Shown: positions 36,537 to 45,657, counted from the stretch's first letter. The stretch: DNA of 64,000 nt from Salinisphaera hydrothermalis C41B8 (GCF_000732535.1 NZ_APNK01000004.1:62001-126000), one strand, 5' to 3'. Numbers and translations are program-made. Notes: a model not told the origin generated them from the sequence alone.

Positions 36537-37553
36537 CTAACGACTGCGCAGATCGCGCCAGACCTGGCGTACCTGATCGACCGGGCTGGCAGGGTTCCAG
36601 CCCGCGCTGACCAACTCGCCGCGCAGGTAGTCGAACTCGGCCAGCAACGGGCCGAGATCGGCGACGGCGGTCGCTACCTGCGCCCAGCGCTCGGTGAATT
36701 CGGGATCAGTCAGCCGCAGTTCGTCGCTCGCGACCCGATCCAGCAGCGTATAGCCTTCAGCCGTCCAGCGATTGACCTGCGGATCGGCCCACAGATCGTC
36801 CCGCGTGAAGCGCGTGCTCGGCTTGTCCTTCTGCAGGAAACGATGAGCGTACTCATCGACACCGGCGCGCCGCTCGGGCCCCATGGGCAGACCGAGATCA
36901 CGGGCGACCCGCGACAGCTGGGCCTCCGGCTCGGCCATCAGGCGATCGAAATCGACCACGGCAACCGGGGCCCCGGCCAGACGATCGAAATACGGCACCA
37001 CGTTGACCAGCCATTCCATGTCAGACCAGACCTGACGTCCGCGCTGCGGATTGATCTTGCCCCGGGAGCGGGCCACGCTCATCGGGTTGCGCAGCGCGAT
37101 CAGATACCGGACATCGAGATTCAGCGCCTCGTGGATACCCGTCCAGAACGGCATCGTCCGCAACGTCCTGGAATACTTGTAGCCCCACAATGGCGCATGC
37201 CCGAAGCGCTGGCCCAGTTTTTCGATGGCATGCGCCTGAATCGCTTTGACGCGCGGCGTTTCGAATTCCGCGTCGTCGATCAGGCGCAGGCTGTGGCCGC
37301 GAATTCCAAGCGCCCGCTTGAGCAGCTTGCTGATCGCCAGCACGTCGCGGTCCTCGAAGAACCCGGTCGGATTCTTGCCGCTACCGGACCTCAGGTTGTC
37401 GCCGAGATCCACGCCCAATGCGGCCAGGCCGCGCGTGATGGCGCTCGTACCGCTGCGACCGGCGCCGAGCACCGCCACCACTGTGGAACGCTCGGCGTCC
37501 GGCGGCGGCACCGTGGAGCCCAGCTCATTATCGACATTGACCGCCTCAGACAT
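36537..37553 (-). CDS. Sulfotransferase-family protein
   Basis: A 338-residue cytoplasmic protein. The 5'-phosphosulfate-binding loop of PAPS sulfotransferases is seen as VAVLGAGRSGTSAITRGLAALG at about residues 26-47, and the 3'-phosphate-binding region as YLIALRNPMSVARSRG. It would transfer sulfate from PAPS to a hydroxyl, likely of the sugar chain or lipid made by this cluster. The ATG overlaps the stop of the upstream 2OG oxygenase gene by eight bases, implying translational coupling. No PAPS synthesis genes are in the window. Confidence 0.75.
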   Translation of the reverse strand: MSEAVNVDNELGSTVPPPDAERSTVVAVLGAGRSGTSAITRGLAALGVDLGDNLRSGSGKNPTGFFEDRDVLAISKLLKRALGIRGHSLRLIDDAEFETPRVKAIQAHAIEKLGQRFGHAPLWGYKYSRTLRTMPFWTGIHEALNLDVRYLIALRNPMSVARSRGKINPQRGRQVWSDMEWLVNVVPYFDRLAGAPVAVVDFDRLMAEPEAQLSRVARDLGLPMGPERRAGVDEYAHRFLQKDKPSTRFTRDDLWADPQVNRWTAEGYTLLDRVASDELRLTDPEFTERWAQVATAVADLGPLLAEFDYLRGELVSAGWNPASPVDQVRQVWRDLRSR

Positions 37554-38268
37554 CCCGTCGCACTTCTCCTGCCAGCCGCCCCTTGAGACGCCGGATACCG
37601 GCCCGCAGGCGATCATTGATCACAACGATGAACACCTTGCGGTACATGCCTTCCGGGCAGGTGATCTCGCGCACGCCGTGCCAGGATCGCTCCATGCGCT
37701 GGAACAGCAGGCTGTAGTTGCCGATGCTCTCGCCGGCGAACGCCTGGTCGAAATCCTCGAACTCGGGCGCGGACTTGCGGCTGAAACGCCCGTGGTCATC
37801 GAGAATCACGGTGTCGCCGCCCCATTCGGGCTTCCAGACGCCCGGCGGGCTGAAATAGAAGATGTGGGAGCCGAGCTTGCGCGTGGCATCACAGTGTGGC
37901 GATACCGAACTCCCGGTCGGCGCGTAATGCCAATGGAAATTCAGTTTGAAGCGACCGCGACCGAACATCCGTTTGATGAAGTCGTAATAACGGTCGCTCT
38001 TGAGCTCGGATACGAACGCATGCCATGCCGGATCGATGTCCAGGCTCTCGTCGTATTCCAGCGCATAGCGATCGTGGGGCTTCTGCCCGTGTGAGCGTTT
38101 CACGCCGAAGCTCGGCACCATCTGGTCGACCGTGGGCAAGGTCTCGTACAGCTTCTCGTAGGCCTCGTCGGTCAACAAGGATGCCGGATTGACCCACGGA
38201 TAGGGATAGGCATTCTGGAACTGGCTGGTCTCGATTTCAGCCAGCCGATCAAAGTCAAGATATTGCAT
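37546..38268 (-). CDS. 2-oxoglutarate/Fe(II)-dependent oxygenase
   Basis: A 240-residue protein with the facial triad of the 2OG-Fe(II) superfamily: His125 and Asp127 in SPHCDATRKLGSH and the distal His197 in RSWHGVREI, followed by an Arg in MYRKVFIVV that would bind 2-oxoglutarate. It would hydroxylate or otherwise oxidise a glycan, lipid or protein substrate. Similar proteins occur in bacterial surface polysaccharide loci. It is coupled to the sulfotransferase gene, so a hydroxylation followed by sulfation is conceivable. Substrate unknown. Confidence 0.78.
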   Translation of the reverse strand: MQYLDFDRLAEIETSQFQNAYPYPWVNPASLLTDEAYEKLYETLPTVDQMVPSFGVKRSHGQKPHDRYALEYDESLDIDPAWHAFVSELKSDRYYDFIKRMFGRGRFKLNFHWHYAPTGSSVSPHCDATRKLGSHIFYFSPPGVWKPEWGGDTVILDDHGRFSRKSAPEFEDFDQAFAGESIGNYSLLFQRMERSWHGVREITCPEGMYRKVFIVVINDRLRAGIRRLKGRLAGEVRRDV

Positions 38269-38324
38269 CGCTTACACGCCAAGTCGTGGCTGGAGGTGAA
38301 GAATAAGCCCGCATCGAACGGTAT

Positions 38325-39386
38325 TCAATTGGCGAATAGCGCGCGTATGCGGGCGACAGTCGTGGCCATGTCATCCGGTGCCGCGGTCGTCGTTTCCGCA
38401 TCGACCAGACCGGCCCGACGCAGCATGGCGTGAAACGCCGCGAAATCGCGGCGCGGCTTCAGCCATCCGGAATAAATCAGGCCGCGATACAGACGACCGG
38501 CCAGGCCCGTGGGCCGCCGTAGCGGCTTGTCTGCCGGCCACTCGAACAAGCGCACCGGCCGGCCCGTGGCTGCCGCCTCGGCCGGTAGCGAAGCACTGTC
38601 GCCGGTCACGATGAATCGGTCGGCGAGCGCCAGAAACGCCCCATAGGGGTTGTCGGGATCGTTCGACCGCCAACGATAGAACTCGGCCGGCGATTCGATC
38701 GCGTCGGCCAACGCATCGGCCGCAGCGCCGGGTGTGCGCCTGCTGGTCGTGACCAGCAGGCTGCCACCGGCCGCACGCGCGGCCGCATCGGCTTCCCGGC
38801 CGAGCCGGGCCGCCGTGGCGTTGTCCAGCGTATAGCTTGAACTATTGCCGCCAACCAGCACGGCGATCCACGGCCGCGGCAATACGTCGAGTCGCGCCCG
38901 CCAGCGCTCGGCCGAATCGGCCTTGTTCGCCGGATCGATCACATTCAGCGGCAGCGTATTGCGCAGTACGTTGGGCGCATCCGGAACACGGAACTGGGCC
39001 AGGGTGACGACCAGATCGAAATGATGCAGCGGCATCTGCGTATGCAGCAGATGCACGAGTTTCGTACGCCCGCCGGACTGCTTCTTGATCCAGCGCGCGA
39101 TGGGCGCCGAGCGCCGCGACGCCGCAATCACCAGATCCGGCCACGGCGGCGTCAATACGTCCGCCATCCGATCGAGCGTGAAGGCGTGCGCTCCGATCAG
39201 CGGATTGGGCAGATAATTGAGTACGTTCCAGGACAGCTGCCGGGTCTCGTACGGCCAGCCGAGCGCCTCGGCCAACGCGATCATCTGCGCATTCCCGCCG
39301 GCCCCTTCACCCAGCAGGACCCAGACTCTCGGCAGACGGCTCGATGTCTCGCTATCCGGCACGAACGGCCGCGATCGGCTCGGCAT
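38325..39386 (-). CDS. ELM1-family protein (GT-B-like, DUF1022)
   Basis: A 353-residue protein of the mitochondrial fission ELM1 family (PF06258). Visible features are VWVLLGEGAGGNAQMIALAEALGWPYE at the N terminus, PDLVIAASRRSAPIARWIKKQSGGRTKLVHLLHTQM, VLVGGNSSSYTLD and DRFIVTGDSASLPAEAAATGRPV, a GT-B-like arrangement. Bacterial members occur in LPS and surface-glycan loci and are presumed glycosyltransferases. The start overlaps the end of the upstream gene, which carries a second ELM1 domain. Confidence 0.8.
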   Translation of the reverse strand: MPSRSRPFVPDSETSSRLPRVWVLLGEGAGGNAQMIALAEALGWPYETRQLSWNVLNYLPNPLIGAHAFTLDRMADVLTPPWPDLVIAASRRSAPIARWIKKQSGGRTKLVHLLHTQMPLHHFDLVVTLAQFRVPDAPNVLRNTLPLNVIDPANKADSAERWRARLDVLPRPWIAVLVGGNSSSYTLDNATAARLGREADAAARAAGGSLLVTTSRRTPGAAADALADAIESPAEFYRWRSNDPDNPYGAFLALADRFIVTGDSASLPAEAAATGRPVRLFEWPADKPLRRPTGLAGRLYRGLIYSGWLKPRRDFAAFHAMLRRAGLVDAETTTAAPDDMATTVARIRALFAN

Positions 39387-41781
39387 CGACGTCCACTACC
39401 CGGCCCTCGGGATCGGGCAGACGCAGCATCGCGCGAATACGCTGGGCCAGCCATTCGGTTTCGTGCCAGGCCGGCGGACTCCACGACTCGAGCTCGCCGC
39501 CGAGCAGGCGCGCCACACCATGCGTTACCAATGCTTCGTGCAGTGCCGCCATGTCACGACGCGGCAACAGCACACGGCGGTCGACCAACCGCGCACAGGC
39601 ATACTGCAGGCCTTCCTGGGGTCGACGCGACCCGCGGGCATTGAAGCGATCGTGTTCGGCCTGGGTGACGACCCAGTCGGCGATGCGCCGACGCAGGTTC
39701 GGCTTCGCCTCCGGCAGCGGCGCGATGTATACCGGCTTGCCGGTCGCCACGGCCTCGGCAATCATCGATTCCGACTCGCCGGTCACCACCAGAATATCGG
39801 CGGCCGCCAGATAACCGAGATACGGATTATCGCCCTGCTCCGCCGGCTCCCAGGGTACGAACGTCGATGCCGACGCCAATCGCTGCCGGATCGCCTCCGC
39901 GGCTTCCGTGCGCGTACGACGGCTGGTCAGCACGGCCAGCTCGCCGCCGGCCGCATCGGCCTGCGCCTGGACACGCCCCGTCAGCTCGCCGGCCGTCTCG
40001 GCATCGAGCGCATGCTGGGCGTTGTCCCCACCTACCAGCCACACGATGCGTCGCTCGGCCGCACTGGAGAACAGATCGGGCCAGCGTTCGCGCGCGGCCG
40101 CCAACTGGCTCGGAGCAACCTTGTTCGGCGGCAGGATGGTTTCGATCTGGCGCGGGTTCGGCGGCAGACGGAAATGCCGACAGACCACCGCGATATCCTG
40201 ACTCTCACCCACGCGGCCGCCGCGGCGCCCCATCAACACCAGCCGGGACGCGGCCCCGCTGCGCTGGCTTATGGCCCGAGCTGCTATTGCCGGCAGCCAG
40301 CCGGAAGCCACGACGACATCCGGCCAGGGCGCCTTGAGATCGCCCGGCCAGGCAGCACTCCCCATCCCGAGGATGTCGCGCGCCATCGCCAGACCGTAAC
40401 GCAGTGGCGCCCGTGCCACCTCTTTGCGTTCGACCTGCCAGCCGAGTGTTTCCGCAAGGCCCAGCGTCTGGCTGCGGTGGCCGGTCTTGTAGTGCAGCAG
40501 CGCCCATACCCGCGGCGTCGTCGACAACAACGCCCCGCCGGACCAACGCCAGACCTTGGGCCGCCGCCCGAGGCGCGGCTTGCGCACGACCAGACGCCAG
40601 TGCCGGGTCGGCGCCCGGCGCCCGGCCGCCTCGAGCTGCTGGTACCACCAGATTTGGTCGGCCGGCGTCGCGCGATGGGCGCTGTCGTCCATAGTGACCG
40701 CCACGATCACGGCACGCCGGGCCTGCGCGAACAGCGAATCCAGCACCCAGGCCACATCCGGGTCGGGCAGCTGGGCCAGACCATCGGCGGCCACGATATC
40801 CACCGGTTCTCGTTCGGCACCATCGGCCAGACTTTCCGGCCGCGCAATGATTCGAGGCGTATCGCCCAGTGCATACAGGCTCTCGGGCCGATCGTAGCCG
40901 TAGTAGGCCATCGACTCGGCGCCGGCATCATCGATCAGGCGCTTGAAGTCCGCCAATCGCGAGGCCGGCGGCGTTTCGAAGCGACGCTGCGACGCCCTGG
41001 CGGCAAAATCAGGTGTGGGATGCCGCGGGCCGAAGACCTGAAAACCGGCCGCATCGGCCTCGCGCTCGATGCTGGCCCAGATCTCGCCGGCCGGGTTGTC
41101 CCGATAAACGAAATCCTGCGGTGTCGGTCGCCACGGCTGACTGTGGATCGTGGTGTAGTGCACCAGATGCGATTCGCCCGGGACGTACTCGGCGTCGCGC
41201 GCGTTCCAGCCGTTGTCCAGATCCCCCCATAGCCCGGCATCGCGCATGCGTTTTTCCAGCTCGCGATTGCCGACCTTGCGGGCCGTCTGACCATTCCACA
41301 GGTCGATCATCTTCTCGCAATCGATCAGCATGACCGACGTATCGCGATCGTTGATCGAGAGCACGCCGGCGTCGCCCATGTCGAGATCGAAAAGTTCGGC
41401 CGGGTCGTGCAGATAGATCTGATCGGCATCGTTGTAGATGGCACGGCCACGCCCGCCCGCCAACTCGGGGATCAGAAAACGGTAGTTGGTGAATCCGGTC
41501 AGCCAGAGTCGACGCTCAAAGCCCGTGAAATCCTTCATCAGATAGATTTCATAGGTACGCGCCGGGTCCCGAACCCGCTCGATTGACCAAACGAAGGTCC
41601 GCTCGGCACGGAACTGGAAGGCTTCGGTGCCCAGGAAAATGCGGACGGGCGGCTTGTCGCTGGCCGTTACATCCGGCTTGGGCGGCAGAGTAAGGCAAAG
41701 TGGACGCGTCTGAGCCGACTCGGCATGGCGCAGATCCCCCGCCAGAAACGTTTCAATCACACGCTTGGTCCGGATCGCCAC
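39352..41781 (-). CDS. Fusion of GT8-like, methyltransferase-like and ELM1 domains
   Basis: An 809-residue multidomain protein. Residues about 40-240 resemble GT8 enzymes, with the DxD in AIYNDADQIYLHDP near residues 118-120 and a late HYTTIHSQPW. Residues about 285-410 look like the C-terminal half of a class I methyltransferase (VDIVAADGLAQLPDPDVAWVLDSLFAQARRAVIVAV), with no obvious SAM-binding glycine loop. Residues about 422-790 form an ELM1 domain (VWALLHYKTGHRSQTLGLAETLGW, PDVVVASGWLPAIAARAI, DILVVTGESESMIAEAVATGKPV). I chose the GTG start preceded by GAGG at eight bases; no ATG lies between it and the upstream gene. Two glycosyl transfers by one protein are plausible. Confidence 0.75.
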   Translation of the reverse strand: MAIRTKRVIETFLAGDLRHAESAQTRPLCLTLPPKPDVTASDKPPVRIFLGTEAFQFRAERTFVWSIERVRDPARTYEIYLMKDFTGFERRLWLTGFTNYRFLIPELAGGRGRAIYNDADQIYLHDPAELFDLDMGDAGVLSINDRDTSVMLIDCEKMIDLWNGQTARKVGNRELEKRMRDAGLWGDLDNGWNARDAEYVPGESHLVHYTTIHSQPWRPTPQDFVYRDNPAGEIWASIEREADAAGFQVFGPRHPTPDFAARASQRRFETPPASRLADFKRLIDDAGAESMAYYGYDRPESLYALGDTPRIIARPESLADGAEREPVDIVAADGLAQLPDPDVAWVLDSLFAQARRAVIVAVTMDDSAHRATPADQIWWYQQLEAAGRRAPTRHWRLVVRKPRLGRRPKVWRWSGGALLSTTPRVWALLHYKTGHRSQTLGLAETLGWQVERKEVARAPLRYGLAMARDILGMGSAAWPGDLKAPWPDVVVASGWLPAIAARAISQRSGAASRLVLMGRRGGRVGESQDIAVVCRHFRLPPNPRQIETILPPNKVAPSQLAAARERWPDLFSSAAERRIVWLVGGDNAQHALDAETAGELTGRVQAQADAAGGELAVLTSRRTRTEAAEAIRQRLASASTFVPWEPAEQGDNPYLGYLAAADILVVTGESESMIAEAVATGKPVYIAPLPEAKPNLRRRIADWVVTQAEHDRFNARGSRRPQEGLQYACARLVDRRVLLPRRDMAALHEALVTHGVARLLGGELESWSPPAWHETEWLAQRIRAMLRLPDPEGRVVDVDAEPIAAVRAG

Positions 41782-41843
41782 GTTCGCTACCTCTGCAATG
41801 CCGTTTGTGCCGTCTATTATGCCGCAGACCGGCACGATCGTGT

Positions 41844-42782
41844 CTATGCGTGTTGTTGATGCACCGTCTTCGGCCAGCGCCGCTTCAGGCACAGCCATTG
41901 ATCGGGATGCCGCACGATCTCGGTCTCGAACAACGCGTTGATCTGGCGGCTCATGTCGAGCACCTTGGCATCGCGGCTCGCTTCCGGTTCGCTGGGCCTG
42001 ATCGGTGGATGAATATTCACACGGAATCGGCCGTCGGGCAGGCGCTCGGCCAGCACTGGCACCACATCGCAATCGAAACGCAGCGCCAGGCGCGCCGGCG
42101 CGGTGTTGGTCATGGCGGGATGCCCGAAGAACGGGATCGCCTCGCCACTGTCCAGACGGGTGTCGACGGTCAGGCCGATCGACTCGCCCCGCCCCAGAGA
42201 GCGCATGAACATGCGCATGCCGCCGTCACGTGAAACCAGCGGGTTGGCAAAGACCCGGCGCAGCCGGTTCAACGTCCGGTCTACATAAGGGTTCTGTTCC
42301 GGCGCATAGATGACGGGCAGAGGCACATCGTAATAACGCCCTATCAACGGCGTGAGCTGCCACGGGCCGAAATGTGCGGTTACGAAAACGGTCTGTCGGT
42401 CGCGATGCGGCACGCTCGCACCCGGCATGACGTTGAACTCGACGCGCTCGCCGCGATGGCGCCACAGACGATCGAGATTGGCCAGTTCGGCCATGGCCAC
42501 ACCCACATTGGCGAACGAGGCCCGGGTGATGCGCTCGAGCTTGTCACGACCGGCATTGGGGAAGATCACGCGAAGATTGCGCCGAACCTTCTCCACGCGC
42601 GGCGACAAATGACCGAATGCCTCGCCCAGCAGGGCCCCGACCGAGAACGCCATCTTCAGCGGCAGAATACGAAGCAGGCCGATCATGCTCTTGAGCACGG
42701 CGGCTTCGGCCCACCACATCAGCCGCCGGCGCCATGCAGTCACTTCGTGACTACGGCGCCCCGAGAAGTAGAATCGCGCCAT
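41844..42782 (-). CDS. LpxL/HtrB-family acyltransferase with altered catalytic motif
   Basis: A 312-residue lysophospholipid-acyltransferase-family protein like the lipid A late acyltransferases LpxL and LpxM. An N-terminal membrane-associated helix, the segment RVEKVRRNLRVIFPNAG and a DGGMRMFMRSLGRGESIGLTVDTRLDSGEAIPFFGHPA block fit the family. The catalytic H(X)4(D/E) motif reads HFGPWQ, so His137 is present but the acidic residue is Gln142; the codon is CAG. Activity may be altered or lost. It follows the LpxO-like gene and may acylate or bind the sphingolipid or lipid A. Confidence 0.8.
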   Translation of the reverse strand: MARFYFSGRRSHEVTAWRRRLMWWAEAAVLKSMIGLLRILPLKMAFSVGALLGEAFGHLSPRVEKVRRNLRVIFPNAGRDKLERITRASFANVGVAMAELANLDRLWRHRGERVEFNVMPGASVPHRDRQTVFVTAHFGPWQLTPLIGRYYDVPLPVIYAPEQNPYVDRTLNRLRRVFANPLVSRDGGMRMFMRSLGRGESIGLTVDTRLDSGEAIPFFGHPAMTNTAPARLALRFDCDVVPVLAERLPDGRFRVNIHPPIRPSEPEASRDAKVLDMSRQINALFETEIVRHPDQWLCLKRRWPKTVHQQHA

Positions 42783-42844
42783 AAGATATGCCCTCGTCGG
42801 TCCATTGCTTTTATTGTGCTGACGAGCTTTTATTACCCTTCGAT

Positions 42845-43606
42845 CTAACTGGTGGCCGCACGATAGCGTTCCTCCCAGGCACGCTGGTTCGCCATCGCAT
42901 CGCGGAAATAGGCCGTGCGCTTGAGCGCGGCAATCATCGCCCGCGACACGGCCCGTCCCGGCAGCCCCATGGGCCGCTCGATATCGAACAGCAGCACCGC
43001 ACGCTCGCCGTCGGTCTTGTTCCAGACCTCATGCGGATAGGTATCGTCGAAGAAGAACATGCCCCCTTCTTCCCAATGGCAGTCCACGTCGTCGACCTGA
43101 ATCAGACACGGCTCCGGCGAATCGGGCACCCGCAGCCCGATGTGGCAGCGCACCAGCCCCTTGGTCACACCGCGATGCCGCGGAATATGCTTTCCCGGCC
43201 CGAGGATCGAGAAGAAGGCATTCGACAGGCCCGGGATCTGATCGAGCGCGGCCGAAGTCGCCGGGCACATCTGACGGCCGAACTCCATGCGCTCGCCGAA
43301 GCCGTGCAGCCAGAAGGTCTTCCATTGATCATCGGTGGAGATCCGCGACTGGTCCGGGCTGATCTCCTGGAAGCTCGGTAGCGCATTCCGGCGCTCGAGC
43401 AGCTGATCGAGCTCGTCGCGCATGGCTTTCCACTGCAGGCGAACCCCTTCGGCCCACGGAAACAGCGCATTATCGAGCACCGGCTCATCGGGAATTCGCG
43501 ACTGCGCCGACAGGAAATCCATCAACGTGCCGCGAAACAGCTTCTTGCCGAAACGCTTGACGGTCTTGCGTCGGAATCCGGCGATGCCGGACGAATCAGC
43601 ACTCAT
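42845..43606 (-). CDS. Aspartyl/asparaginyl beta-hydroxylase family protein (LpxO-like)
   Basis: A 253-residue Fe(II)/2-oxoglutarate dioxygenase of the AspH / LpxO family. Iron ligands are seen as His144 in IPRHRG and His192 in TYPHEVWN, with His155 in VRCHIGLRVP. The acidic GGMFFFDDTYPHEVWN segment is diagnostic. LpxO adds a 2-OH to secondary acyl chains of lipid A. Here the gene lies between an SDR next to spt and an LpxL homologue, so 2-hydroxylation of a sphingolipid N-acyl chain is an equally reasonable role. No signal peptide; probably a cytoplasmic-face enzyme. Confidence 0.82.
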   Translation of the reverse strand: MSADSSGIAGFRRKTVKRFGKKLFRGTLMDFLSAQSRIPDEPVLDNALFPWAEGVRLQWKAMRDELDQLLERRNALPSFQEISPDQSRISTDDQWKTFWLHGFGERMEFGRQMCPATSAALDQIPGLSNAFFSILGPGKHIPRHRGVTKGLVRCHIGLRVPDSPEPCLIQVDDVDCHWEEGGMFFFDDTYPHEVWNKTDGERAVLLFDIERPMGLPGRAVSRAMIAALKRTAYFRDAMANQRAWEERYRAATS

Positions 43607-43639
43607 AATAGCCTCGCTGTTGCAGCCGAGTGGCGCCGT

Positions 43640-44413
43640 TCAGGCATCGGTGGCCCGCCCCTGTCCCGCCATCACTCGGCGATAAGCGGGAAACGGTAGC
43701 AATCGCAATATGTTGGCGGCAAACACCAGACTTGCGGGGCCCCGCCAGAGCCGCCGCCGCGCGATTATAGCGCTCGCCATCCGCCGGGTGGCAACGTCCA
43801 TGGGCATGCGCATCCGGCGTTTCTTCGAATCAGGCTTGGCCACGAAACCGGGTTCGAGCAGCGTGACATCGATTCCCGTATCCCACAGATCGATGGCCAG
43901 GCTCTCCATGAAATTCGCGACCCCGGCCTTGGCGGCCGAATATGCCGCCGCCGTCGGCAACCCACGCAACGCCGCCAGACTGCCCATGGCCACGAGATGC
44001 CCCCGCCCCCGGGCGCGCATGTCGTCGAGCACCACGCCCACCGCATTCGCCGTACCGATCAGATTAAGCCGGATCGTGTCTTCCACGCACTCGGCGTCAT
44101 ATGCCGCGATATGCGTCGGTTGCCCACCGCCGGCATTGGCGACCAGGCGCGTGATCGGACCGAACTCCGAACGCACGCGCTCCGCCGCTTGGGCCAGCGC
44201 GGATCGGTCGGTCACGTCTGCCGTCACGGCCATCGCGCGTCCACCCTCGTCCGTGATGCGTGCAACGAGTGCTTCCAGCTCGGCCCGACGACGCGCCAGC
44301 ACGGCTACGGCATCGCCGCGACGAGCCAATTCGAGAGCCAGATAGTAGCCGATACCCTGTGACGCGCCCGTAATGAGCGTCACTTCCGACCGGACTTCAC
44401 CGGACCGATTCAT
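43640..44413 (-). CDS. Short-chain dehydrogenase/reductase
   Basis: A 257-residue classical SDR. NAD(P)-binding TGASQGIG at residues 15-22, NAG at 93-95, catalytic Ser145, Tyr158 and Lys162 in the order typical of active enzymes. The Arg residues around 42-44 after the second beta strand favour NADPH. The C-terminal 60 residues include a hydrophobic stretch, as in 3-ketodihydrosphingosine reductases. It lies 50 bases after spt, so reduction of 3-ketosphinganine or another keto lipid is likely, alongside or instead of CerR. Identity as a sphinganine reductase is inference. Confidence 0.75.
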   Translation of the reverse strand: MNRSGEVRSEVTLITGASQGIGYYLALELARRGDAVAVLARRRAELEALVARITDEGGRAMAVTADVTDRSALAQAAERVRSEFGPITRLVANAGGGQPTHIAAYDAECVEDTIRLNLIGTANAVGVVLDDMRARGRGHLVAMGSLAALRGLPTAAAYSAAKAGVANFMESLAIDLWDTGIDVTLLEPGFVAKPDSKKRRMRMPMDVATRRMASAIIARRRLWRGPASLVFAANILRLLPFPAYRRVMAGQGRATDA

Positions 44414-44463
44414 GGCCTCGGAGACTCGCGCTCAACCAACGACGACAGATGGCACACGAAGTA

Positions 44464-45657
44464 CTAACCGGCCTTGGCCAGCGGTGCCCCGATATCCTTG
44501 AACGCCGCCACGATATGATCGATCTGCTGGCGGCTGTGCGCTGCGCTCAGACTCGCCCGAATCAGGCACTTGCCACCCGGCGTCGCGGGCGGGAGCATGA
44601 GATTCACGTAGACGCCGCGATCGAGCAACCCCTGCCAGAAGGCGAGCGAGGTCTCGCGCGAGTCGAAGACCGCAGCCACGACCGGGCCGGGCGGCGCCGC
44701 AAGCGTGAAACCGGCGCGAGACAGCCCGCGGTGCAGGCGGTTCGCGTTGCCCCAGATACGATCGCGCAGGCTGTCGTCGTCACGCAGGCGCGCCAACGCC
44801 GCCCGCACCGAGGCGATGACCGAGGGCACCGGCGATGCCGTGAAGATATAGGGCCGACTGGCATAACGGATCATATCCAGTTCGGCATGCGGACTGACGC
44901 AGAATCCGCCGGCCGCACCCAGGCTTTTGCTGAAGGTTCCGACGACGAAATCGACCTGATCCATGACGCCGGCCGCCTCGACCACGCCGCGTCCGTGCTG
45001 ACCGACGATGCCCATCGAATGAGCCTCGTCGACGAGGATCGCCGCCCCGTGTTTCTTCACCACCGCCACGATCTCGGCCAGCGGCGCCATATCGCCGAGC
45101 ATACTGTAGATACCCTCGACCACCACCAGCGTGTGCTGCGCGGCTTCGCCAAGACGCCCGAGCCGCTTGTCCAGATCGGCCGGGTCGTTGTGCTTGAACA
45201 GCAGTGTCCGGGCGCCGCCGAGCTTGAGCCCGTCGTAGATGCTGGCATGACAATCCGCGTCCAGCATCACGGTGTCCCGCGGGCCGGCGAGCGCTGCCAG
45301 CATGCCCAGGTTGGCCTGATAGCCGGTGGAGAAGACCACCCCATGCCCGACGCCGTAAAATGCGGCGAGCTCGGCCTCGAGCGCCATGTGACCGTCGTAG
45401 GAGCCGTTCGCCATGCGCGAACCGGTGGTGCCGGTGCCCTGGGACCGCACGGCCGCAACCGCGGCTTCGACGCAGTCGTCATCGAAGGTCAGGCCCAGAT
45501 AATTGTTCGTCCCGGCCAGAATCATGCGCCGGCCACCGATCACCCCCTCGGTCGCCGAAATGATGCGCTCGATCGGCACGCCCAGCGGATCGATGCCCGA
45601 CGCCTCGATATCGCGCCGTATGCGAGCGATCGGCTCGAACTTGTCGAACAGGCTCAG
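44464..45657 (-). CDS. spt: Serine palmitoyltransferase (possible independent CTG start)
   Basis: A 397-residue alpha-oxoamine synthase that condenses serine with an acyl-thioester, the first step of sphingolipid synthesis. It shows NNYLGLTFDDD near 51, His137 in DADCHASI stacking on PLP, Asp210 and His213 in DEAHSMG, and the PLP-Lys244 in GTFSKSLGAAGG. Family similarity begins at SLFDKFEPIARIRRDIEASG, but no ATG, GTG or TTG is available there. The only nearby candidate is CTG overlapping the acp stop as CTGA, a CTG version of the usual ATGA coupling, with GGAGG 13 bases upstream. Otherwise Spt is made only as the CerR fusion. The acp, CerR and acyl-ACP synthetase neighbours separate it from KBL and BioF. 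Confidence 0.8.
   Translation of the reverse strand: MSLFDKFEPIARIRRDIEASGIDPLGVPIERIISATEGVIGGRRMILAGTNNYLGLTFDDDCVEAAVAAVRSQGTGTTGSRMANGSYDGHMALEAELAAFYGVGHGVVFSTGYQANLGMLAALAGPRDTVMLDADCHASIYDGLKLGGARTLLFKHNDPADLDKRLGRLGEAAQHTLVVVEGIYSMLGDMAPLAEIVAVVKKHGAAILVDEAHSMGIVGQHGRGVVEAAGVMDQVDFVVGTFSKSLGAAGGFCVSPHAELDMIRYASRPYIFTASPVPSVIASVRAALARLRDDDSLRDRIWGNANRLHRGLSRAGFTLAAPPGPVVAAVFDSRETSLAFWQGLLDRGVYVNLMLPPATPGGKCLIRASLSAAHSRQQIDHIVAAFKDIGAPLAKAG

Noticed and set aside
39217-41232. 671-codon open frame opposite the GT8-ELM1 gene
   Set aside because: Antisense shadow; His/Arg/Gly-rich product without a recognisable fold, while the minus strand has clear DxD and ELM1 motifs.
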